NCBI GenBank assembly: GCA_034437695.1
Contig: DAOTTJ010000282.1
Span: 1 to 13,772 of the forward strand
Direction of reading: 5' to 3'
From: Paraktedonobacter sp034437695
GTDB lineage: Bacteria > Chloroflexota > Ktedonobacteria > Ktedonobacterales > Ktedonobacteraceae
DNA: 13,772 nucleotides
Shown here: positions 6,451 through 12,527 of the stretch, piece after piece
Numbering within the stretch: position 1 is the stretch's first letter
Layout of the letters: each line of letters begins with the position of its first letter
The notes under the pieces: model-generated
Told to the model about the DNA's origin: nothing
Database searches by the model: none
The model's input: only the letters and a program-made list of their open reading frames with translations
Made by a program: the position numbers and the translations under genes

Positions 6451-8250
6451 ATGAGTACTGCCAGAACTTTGCCACACTGGGATATGTCTGTTGTGTATCC
6501 CGGACTCGACTCGCCTGAATTTGATCAGGGTTTCGCTAACTTTACCCAACAGATCTCTGACCTTTCCCGACTCTTCGATGGCTATAACATTCGTGCTACC
6601 CCTGCACTCGCTCTGGACGAGAGACTCGTCCAGTCCTTCGCGCTCATCACCGATAGCTACAACGCTACCCTCGAAGAAGCGACGACGCTAGGCGCGTACT
6701 TGCACTGCTTTGTCACAACCAATACGCGCAATACGCTCGCTCAGGCCCGCTATAGCGATTTTCAACAACAGACCGCCAGACTCTCACTCCTTAATACGCG
6801 CTATGTCGCCTGGATCGGCTCGCTGGATGTGGAGGCGCTGATCGCACGTTCACCCCTGGCCAGTTCACACGCCTACGTTCTCCGCAAAGCCAGCATCCAG
6901 GCCCGCCACCTGATGTCGCCCATCGAAGAAGAACTGGCCGCCGAACTGGAACTGAGCAGCGGAGCCGGTTGGGAAAAACTGCATAGCGATATCACTTCGC
7001 GCATTTTGGTACCTCTCGAAATTCAGGGTCAGACCCGCGAACTTCCCATGAGCATGGTGCGCAACCTCGCCTGCGACGCCGACCGCACTGTACGCCACGC
7101 CGCCTATATCGCCGAGTTGGAAAGCTGGAAGCGAGCCGCCGTCCCCCTGGCCGCCGCGATGAACGGCATCAAAGGCCAGGTCAACTCGCTCACACGCCGA
7201 CGCAACTGGGCCTCCCCACTCGACGCTTCGCTGTTCGACGCAAATATCGACCGCGCAACGCTCGAAGCGATGTTGACCGCCGCACGCGAGTCTTTACCGG
7301 ATTTCCGCCGCTATATGTACGCCAAAGCCCGCGCCCTCGACCTCCCGCGCCTGGCCTGGTACGATATCCTTGCCCCCGTGGGAAAAGTTCATCACGTCTG
7401 GGAATTTGAGGATGCGAAGAATTTTATCATCGGTAAGTTCGGTATGTTCTCGCAAAAGCTCTCCGACTTCGCTGCACGCGCCTTCAACGAACACTGGATC
7501 GACGCCGAGCCGCGCATCGGCAAGGTCGATGGCGCGTACTGTACTCCCCTGCGCAAAGACGAATCGCGGGTCTTTGCCAACTTCAAACCGTCATTCGACG
7601 GCGTAAGCACGCTGGCCCACGAACTGGGTCACGGCTACCACAACCTCAATCTTGCCAAACGCAGCGAACTTCAGAAAAATACCCCCATGACCCTGGCCGA
7701 AACCGCCAGCATCTTCTGCGAAACGATTATCGTACACGCCGCACTGACCACCGCCGACGAGCAAGAGAAGATCGCCATCCTGGAAAACTCAATCCAGGGC
7801 GCATGCCAGGTCGTCGTCGATATCCTCAGTCGCTTCCTCTTTGAGAGTCGCGCCTTCGACCGCCGCAGACAACGCGATCTCTCGATCGACGAGTTTAACG
7901 AGCTGATGCTTGAAGCACAGAAAGAGACCTACGGCGATGGACTCGACGAGACACAGCTCCATGCCTATATGTGGGCGATGAAACCACACTACTACAGCAC
8001 AAATATCTCGTTCTATAATTATCCCTATATGTTCGGCCTGCTCTTCGGTCTCGGTCTCTATTCCCTCTACCAGCGCGACCCCGAGACGTTCAAAACTGGC
8101 TACGACGACCTGCTCTCTTCAACAGGTCTGGGCGATGCCGCAACCCTCGCAGCTCGCTTCGGCATCGATATTCACTCGACTGATTTCTGGCGCTCCAGTC
8201 TGAATATAGTGAGTAAGGATATCGATCTGTTTGAGGAGTTGACGCGTTAA
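6451..8250 (+). CDS. M3-family oligoendopeptidase (PepF-like)
   Basis: This is a cytosolic zinc metallopeptidase that cuts short peptides. The 599-residue protein has the length of the PepF/M3 group. The zinc site is HELGH at 390-394 in STLAHELGHGYHNL, with E391 as the catalytic Glu. The third ligand is expected at E417 in MTLAETASIFCET, 23 residues after H394, which is the gluzincin spacing of M3. The C-terminal part (YYSTNISFYNYPYMFGLLFG) is typical of the fold and supplies the substrate-side tyrosines. No signal peptide is present. The ATG is preceded by AGAAGAGGA, a little far at about 13 nt. The protein opens with LPHWDMSVVYPGLDSPEF, a usual N-terminus for the family, so the start is trusted. 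It lies 30 bp behind the FIST gene. All key residues are intact. The exact substrate range is unknown. Confidence 0.95.
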   Translation: MSTARTLPHWDMSVVYPGLDSPEFDQGFANFTQQISDLSRLFDGYNIRATPALALDERLVQSFALITDSYNATLEEATTLGAYLHCFVTTNTRNTLAQARYSDFQQQTARLSLLNTRYVAWIGSLDVEALIARSPLASSHAYVLRKASIQARHLMSPIEEELAAELELSSGAGWEKLHSDITSRILVPLEIQGQTRELPMSMVRNLACDADRTVRHAAYIAELESWKRAAVPLAAAMNGIKGQVNSLTRRRNWASPLDASLFDANIDRATLEAMLTAARESLPDFRRYMYAKARALDLPRLAWYDILAPVGKVHHVWEFEDAKNFIIGKFGMFSQKLSDFAARAFNEHWIDAEPRIGKVDGAYCTPLRKDESRVFANFKPSFDGVSTLAHELGHGYHNLNLAKRSELQKNTPMTLAETASIFCETIIVHAALTTADEQEKIAILENSIQGACQVVVDILSRFLFESRAFDRRRQRDLSIDEFNELMLEAQKETYGDGLDETQLHAYMWAMKPHYYSTNISFYNYPYMFGLLFGLGLYSLYQRDPETFKTGYDDLLSSTGLGDAATLAARFGIDIHSTDFWRSSLNIVSKDIDLFEELTR

Positions 8251-8269
8251 GCACGCACAGGCAGAGAAA

Positions 8270-8321
8270 CGGCACGCGGGACGAGTCGTCTCACCGACCA
8301 GACCCTCTTCAACGCGTGCCG
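8270..8321. repeat. 9-bp inverted repeat between the peptidase gene and rarA
   Basis: CGGCACGCG (8270-8278) and CGCGTGCCG (8313-8321) are perfect reverse complements, 34 nt apart. The pair could cap a larger stem after the peptidase stop or be an operator before rarA. There is no T-run after it. The rest of the 139-bp gap holds only GTGTA/TACAC-type short pairs and the rarA ribosome site. Confidence 0.4.
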
Positions 8322-8376
8322 AATCACTGAAATTGCGTGTACATCTCTCTACACACGCACACAATCGCTATCCCAT

Positions 8377-8381
8377 AGGAG
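8377..8381 (+). promoter_or_regulatory. Ribosome binding site deciding the rarA start
   Basis: AGGAG lies 8 nt before the ATG at 8390. The frame is open back to 8333, but those 19 codons have no such site and read as low-quality sequence, so 8390 is the likely start. Confidence 0.75.
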
Positions 8382-8389
8382 CCTGCTCT

Positions 8390-9784
8390 ATGCCCGATCA
8401 ATCTTCGCTCTTTGGCGCTGACGATCTACCACCAGCCAGAGAGCCAGAGACACACAAAGAACCGGCCAGCGCCGCTACGACTCCCCCTCCCGGCGAGCCT
8501 CTGGCCGCACGTATGCGCCCACGTTCACTCGACGAGATCATCGGCCAGGAACACCTGCTGGCACCCGGACGCATCCTGCGCCGCAGCATCGAAGGCGATC
8601 ACATCCCCTCTATGATCCTCTGGGGTCCACCCGGCAGCGGCAAAACGACGCTGGCCGAGGTGATCGCTCACCAGACTCAGGCGCGTTTTGTCTCGCTCAG
8701 CGCCGTCGCAGCCGGCGTGGCCGACCTGCGCAAGGTGGTCGAAGATGCACGCAAGCTCAATCAGTTCAGCAGACAACCTACTATTATGTTTATCGACGAG
8801 ATCCATCGCTTTAACAAAGCTCAACAGGACGCAGTGCTGCCACATGTCGAGCGCGGTACGGTGACACTGATCGGCGCAACAACTGAAAATCCCAGCTTTG
8901 AAGTCAATAGCGCCCTCTTATCGCGCTGCCGCGTCTTCCCGCTTAAAGCACTCAGCGACGAGCAGGTACATCAGATCCTTGAGCATGCCCTAACCGACCC
9001 TACCCGCGGCCTGGGCAGACTCAATGTACCATACACCCCGGAGGCTCTCCAACAGATTGCCCTGCTCGCCAATGGCGACGCACGCACCGCGCTGAATATC
9101 CTTGAGATCGCCGCCCAGGCTCCACAGATCACCTCAGCGGTCGTCGAAGATGTCGTCCAGCACCGCACCCTTCAGTACGACAAAAGTGGCGACCAGCACT
9201 ACGATAGCATCTCAGCCCTGCATAAAGCACTGCGCGGCTCCGATCCCGACGCCGGCCTCTACTGGCTGGCTCGTATGCTCGAAGCCGGCGAAGATCCGCT
9301 CTTTATAGTCCGTCGCTTAATTCGCTTCGCCTCCGAAGATATCGGCATGGCAGATCCCCAATCACTCGTCGTTTGCGTCTCAGCACAACAAGCGGTCCAC
9401 TTTATCGGACTACCCGAAGGCGGGCTGGCCCTAGCTCAGGCCGTCGTCCACCTGGCCACAGCGCCCAAAAGCAATGCTCTGTATACGGCCTACAGCCGCG
9501 TCCAGGCAGCCGTGCAGGAGACACGCAATGATCCCATCCCTCTCTGGCTGCGCAACGCACCTACACGCCTGATGAAGGATATGAACTACGGCAAGGATTA
9601 TAAATATGCCCACGACTACTACGAAAATCTGCCGGTGGAAGATCCCGCTCGCCCACCCGCAACCCGGCTCCAGGAGTATCTGCCCGATAATCTCAAAGGA
9701 CAACGCTACTACGAGCCAGGCCACCAGGGACAGGAAGCCAGTATCCAACGCTGGTTAAACCTGCGACGCGCACCACAAGAGTAA
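8390..9784 (+). CDS. rarA: Replication-associated recombination protein RarA (MgsA)
   Basis: RarA is an AAA+ ATPase related to clamp loaders and RuvB that acts at stalled replication forks; its eukaryotic relative is WRNIP1/Mgs1. The 464-residue protein opens with a short flexible stretch, followed by LAARMRPRSLDEIIGQEHLL. Walker A is GPPGSGKTT at 79-87 and Walker B is FIDEIHRF from 134, with D136 and E137. The family sensor-1/arginine-finger block GATTENPSFEVNSALLSRCR spans 162-181, with R179 the likely finger. The C-terminal RarA oligomerisation part contains SDPDAGLYWLARMLEAGEDP and RRLIRFASEDIGMADP. All motifs are intact and the length is usual. The N-terminus starts with MPDQSSLFG, similar to the clamp- or SSB-facing tails seen in this group, though this is only a resemblance. 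It is separated by 139 bp from the peptidase gene and probably transcribed on its own or by read-through. Confidence 0.96.
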   Translation: MPDQSSLFGADDLPPAREPETHKEPASAATTPPPGEPLAARMRPRSLDEIIGQEHLLAPGRILRRSIEGDHIPSMILWGPPGSGKTTLAEVIAHQTQARFVSLSAVAAGVADLRKVVEDARKLNQFSRQPTIMFIDEIHRFNKAQQDAVLPHVERGTVTLIGATTENPSFEVNSALLSRCRVFPLKALSDEQVHQILEHALTDPTRGLGRLNVPYTPEALQQIALLANGDARTALNILEIAAQAPQITSAVVEDVVQHRTLQYDKSGDQHYDSISALHKALRGSDPDAGLYWLARMLEAGEDPLFIVRRLIRFASEDIGMADPQSLVVCVSAQQAVHFIGLPEGGLALAQAVVHLATAPKSNALYTAYSRVQAAVQETRNDPIPLWLRNAPTRLMKDMNYGKDYKYAHDYYENLPVEDPARPPATRLQEYLPDNLKGQRYYEPGHQGQEASIQRWLNLRRAPQE

Positions 9785-10358
9785 AAAGATAGGCAGCAAA
9801 GTGAGCCTCTCCAAAAACACGTTTTTTCCCTGCCAGCAACCTTGCTCTCCCCCTTCCAAAAAGCGCAGGGGCCGCGAGCGCGAAGACGACCGCCCTCGCG
9901 CCCAACATCCTACTCAATTCCCCACCCCGCAAACTACACACCAGCGGCTTTCAGCACATAGGGGCGCTCGGCAAGACCCAAAACCAGATTGTATTCTCCC
10001 TACTAATTGTGATAAGCTTACTCATATGTACGAGCGAGCAAGCTTCGATCGCACTGCAAACGATCTATCGGCGTACGCACACTGCCAGCCGCACAGCGCC
10101 GAAAAGGGCGGCACCAGGCGTTCTCTTCTGAGAAGGTCTGCCTATAGACCAGGAGAAGGCATACAAATTGACACAATTCGATACATTCGGCTATACTGTA
10201 TCAAGAGCAGCCAGGAATCGGCTTGTAGCTTATTCCCAACTGCGAGCCGTGGTCTCCGTTTCTACATGCGACGCCCAGGCGCATCAAATCGTTGAAGCCG
10301 CCTGAACGCGGGAGAGATTCTGTCTTCAACTAAGGAATGACAGTGAAAGGGAGAAGCA
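9785..10358. other. 574-bp non-coding stretch after rarA
   Basis: I see no credible gene here. The longest frame (9801-10295, +) starts at a GTG without a ribosome site, has an odd Cys/Pro/Arg-rich composition and runs across the promoter at 10168-10197. Present in it: a GC-rich stem CGCGAG/CTCGCG (9873-9878 with 9895-9900, extended by GGG/CCC), which might end rarA transcription but has no T-run; a small stem GGTCT/AGACC (10135-10139 with 10146-10150) just upstream of the promoter, a possible operator; and the promoter itself. No tRNA-like TPsiC motif was found. Confidence 0.6.
10168..10197 (+). promoter_or_regulatory. Strong predicted sigma70-type promoter
   Basis: TTGACA (10168-10173, perfect), an 18-bp spacer and TATACT (10192-10197, 5/6) form the best promoter in the window. 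Transcription would start near 10204, leaving a leader of about 155 nt before the gene at 10359. A small palindrome lies about 18 bp upstream of the -35 box. Confidence 0.6.
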
Positions 10359-11210
10359 ATGTCGAGTCAAGAGAGGTCGTCTGCCAAACCTACTATGCGG
10401 GGAACGAACCGGCGGACCGGCGTGAATAATGCTATTCCTGTCCGTACCACTCAGGACCAGGAGGTCCGTGATACTCAATACAATGATGACTTTCTGCTGA
10501 TGGAGGACGATCCCTACGCCTCCAATCCGCCGCGTCCTCCTTCGAGCGCGATCCGTCTGAACAAGCAGCCTTCAACGCAGCGCCGGAGCAGTAATCGCGA
10601 TGCCATCACAGAGACCCAGGGACAGGTACGACGCGGTCCAACATCAGACGTACCGCCCAGGCGTACTCAGAAGCAAAATGCAGTCCCGGCCCCCGGAACA
10701 GTCCTGTCGCCGCCGCGCCCGGTGCGCAATCTGGCTCCAACCTTTGACCCCATTCCACAAAAAAAACAGCGTCGCAACATCCACTGGCTGCTTTATGTCG
10801 GCCTGGGTATGATCGTCGCGCTGGTTCTGTGGATACTCGCCACTACTACTGTTAGTTGGGGTACAAATAAATACAACGATATAGTCTATGGCTATCCGCG
10901 TACATATAATATAGATGCGGTTGTCGGGCATAACGACAGTTCGAAAATGCCCAGCCATTTTACAGCTCTCAATCTGCACGGACAGGTGATTATTTTTGAA
11001 TTACCTGGCGGCGATCCCTCGAAAGCTATCGACTATACCGGTCCAGATCTGCTTCAAGCAGGCAGTGATTTGATCCCGATCACTCTCTCGTTCAGCGACA
11101 TCAACCACGATGGCAAGGTCGATATGATCATCCATATCGCCGACCGAGATATTGTTTTTTATAATAATGGCACAAAATTCGTGCCGCAATCGCCGACTGC
11201 GATAAACTAG
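10359..11210 (+). CDS. Single-TM protein with VCBS/FG-GAP-like C-terminal motif
   Basis: Function unknown. The 283-residue protein has three parts. Residues 1-140 are low-complexity, rich in Pro, Arg, Gln and Ser, and probably disordered in the cytoplasm, ending in the basic QKKQRRN. Residues 142-164 form one hydrophobic helix (WLLYVGLGMIVALVLWIL). Residues 165-283 are predicted to lie outside by the positive-inside rule. This outer part has a short beta-rich run (GQVIIFELPGGDPSKAIDY) and DINHDGKVD at 247-255, which fits the DxNxDGxxD calcium loop found in VCBS/FG-GAP blades, dockerins and EF-hands. Only one such loop is present, so it is not a full propeller. AAGGGAG sits 5 nt before the ATG. 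A strong promoter lies upstream, and the stop is only 7 bp from the stop of the opposite redox operon. I recall similar proteins as multi-copy families in ktedonobacteria, but cannot verify that here. Confidence 0.8.
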   Translation: MSSQERSSAKPTMRGTNRRTGVNNAIPVRTTQDQEVRDTQYNDDFLLMEDDPYASNPPRPPSSAIRLNKQPSTQRRSSNRDAITETQGQVRRGPTSDVPPRRTQKQNAVPAPGTVLSPPRPVRNLAPTFDPIPQKKQRRNIHWLLYVGLGMIVALVLWILATTTVSWGTNKYNDIVYGYPRTYNIDAVVGHNDSSKMPSHFTALNLHGQVIIFELPGGDPSKAIDYTGPDLLQAGSDLIPITLSFSDINHDGKVDMIIHIADRDIVFYNNGTKFVPQSPTAIN

Positions 11211-11217
11211 GATCTGT

Positions 11218-12210
11218 TCAATGATGGATGACCGTCGGAATAAGCAACTGTAATGCATATGCGACGTGCCAGACCAGCAGCCCAACCGTAACGAGGGCCA
11301 GGAAGATATGAAACCAGCGCCAGTAACGGGTGATATAACGATAGAATAACTCTCGTTGCATGGCGTGGCGCACCTCTTCCAGTTCGCTTATTTGTTCCTC
11401 CGAACCAGGCATCAATGCGCCGGGACGTACCAGCCCGCTCTTTTTATCAGGTACAAAACGGTACTGCCCGTTTTCCCGGCTTAATTCCTGGGGGGTCGAT
11501 TCCAATGAGATGTACGCTAGATCCCAGGGCGTGTGCAACGACTGGTCGCGCCAGTTTCCTCCGTGCTGCCTGGGCATAAGCTTGAACAGGCTTTCATCGC
11601 TCTTCACTTCAGACTTGCCCTGCGGTGTGGCAAACCCTCGCACATCCTGCGTATTGTGGATAACTATCGCCTGCAACTTCTGCGAGATAGTCTCAATGCG
11701 ATCTTCTCCCTGAGCCGTCAAAACCTGGTGGACCTCGCTTGCTATCAGACGAGGTATGATCCTGTCCAACAGACGACCTATCAAGCCGCTGATCACCATT
11801 GCAATCATGCCGTAGAGCGCATATGTGCCGGTACGCGGGTTAAATTCGCCGAAAGAGTGCAATGAGAGAAAGACCAGACCCAGCAGCGCAAAGCACATAT
11901 GCCAGCCCAGGGCTGAACGCAGTCCACCAATCGTACGCTGTCTGTGCGAACGCCTGCGCAAGGAGTACAGCAAGGCCGCCATTAACAAGAGAACCGTCCC
12001 AATAATTGCGTAGGCATAACCAAGCACGCTGTCCGGCGCTGCATCGCTGCTTACATGCGTATACCAGATAAACACAGCCACCGCGAGTAAAATCACTAAC
12101 AAGGTGGTAACTATACGCAACGACCCATTCTGTACGCTGGCCTGGTACAACCAGGAATAACCTGCCTCACCTCTGGGCAGACTAAAACGCCTTCTGCTCG
12201 TCGTCTCCAT
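11218..12210 (-). CDS. Predicted di-heme b-type membrane cytochrome
   Basis: I do not recognise a named family, but the layout is that of a membrane cytochrome b subunit. The 330-residue protein has five hydrophobic segments: about 31-53, 63-84, 101-120, 126-150 and 298-325. Helix 3 carries H104 and H118, and helix 5 carries H301 and H315. Both pairs are 14 residues apart (HX13H), the spacing that lets two helices hold two b hemes across the membrane, as in HdrE, NarI and other cytochrome b subunits. A hydrophilic domain (about 151-297), probably cytoplasmic, separates helices 4 and 5. The ATG at 12210 is chosen because GGGAAGAG sits 8 nt before it and it lies 5 nt after the ferredoxin stop; the frame is open back to 12258, inside that gene. 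It is the last gene of the operon and likely passes electrons between the ferredoxin and quinone. Confidence 0.75.
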   Translation of the reverse strand: METTSRRRFSLPRGEAGYSWLYQASVQNGSLRIVTTLLVILLAVAVFIWYTHVSSDAAPDSVLGYAYAIIGTVLLLMAALLYSLRRRSHRQRTIGGLRSALGWHMCFALLGLVFLSLHSFGEFNPRTGTYALYGMIAMVISGLIGRLLDRIIPRLIASEVHQVLTAQGEDRIETISQKLQAIVIHNTQDVRGFATPQGKSEVKSDESLFKLMPRQHGGNWRDQSLHTPWDLAYISLESTPQELSRENGQYRFVPDKKSGLVRPGALMPGSEEQISELEEVRHAMQRELFYRYITRYWRWFHIFLALVTVGLLVWHVAYALQLLIPTVIHH

Positions 12211-12215
12211 CGGCG

Positions 12216-12527
12216 CTACTCTTCCCAACCAGCACGCAATAAGCGCACTTTTAACCACATCATCATGGCATCACGGTGCAAACCAACCGGACACGGCGCA
12301 ACACACGCTCCACACTGATAACACGATCGCGCAAACTGCGCCACAGGACGCGATATCGCCCCCCCCAGGGTCTCGCGGTTTAGCACATCGATGGTAATCG
12401 TCTCACCCAGCGCGGGACAGGCAAGCAAACATTCATTGCAACCAATGCAAGCGGTAAGCTCTTGTGCAACCTGGGGACCAGGCTTGTGCAAAAGGATGGT
12501 GTTTTGACGTGAACTATTTCTGAACAT
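12216..12527 (-). CDS. 2x[4Fe-4S] ferredoxin-like protein (HdrC/GlpC-like)
   Basis: This is an electron-carrier subunit. The 103-residue protein has two full CxxCxxCxxxCP motifs: C27, C30, C33, C37 (CIGCNECLLACP) and C69, C72, C75, C79 (CYQCGACVAPCP). They are 31 residues apart, each able to help bind a [4Fe-4S] cluster. The wide spacing and the helix after the second motif (RDAMMMWLKVRLL) resemble the HdrC/GlpC/SdhB type more than small soluble ferredoxins. The ATG overlaps the upstream stop by one base (TAATG) and has GAAGGA before it, so translation is coupled to the FAD subunit. The stop lies 5 nt before the cytochrome start. No CCG domain is attached, so it is not a complete HdrB or GlpC. 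It is the likely bridge between flavin and heme subunits. Confidence 0.88.
   Translation of the reverse strand: MFRNSSRQNTILLHKPGPQVAQELTACIGCNECLLACPALGETITIDVLNRETLGGAISRPVAQFARSCYQCGACVAPCPVGLHRDAMMMWLKVRLLRAGWEE
12219..12226 (-). promoter_or_regulatory. Ribosome binding site deciding the cytochrome start
   Basis: GGGAAGAG on the - strand ends 8 nt before the ATG at 12210 and overlaps the end of the ferredoxin gene. It supports the 330-residue cytochrome over a longer frame that would overlap the ferredoxin by about 40 bases. Confidence 0.6.

Noticed and set aside
9809..9828. AAAAAC/GTTTTT inverted repeat as rarA terminator
   Set aside because: The 6-bp stem is all A:T except one pair with a two-base loop and would be too weak to stop transcription.
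9801..10295. A 164-codon open frame on the + strand after rarA
   Set aside because: It starts at GTG with no ribosome site, has an unlikely Cys/Pro/Arg-rich composition, no recognisable domain, and spans the strong promoter at 10168-10197.
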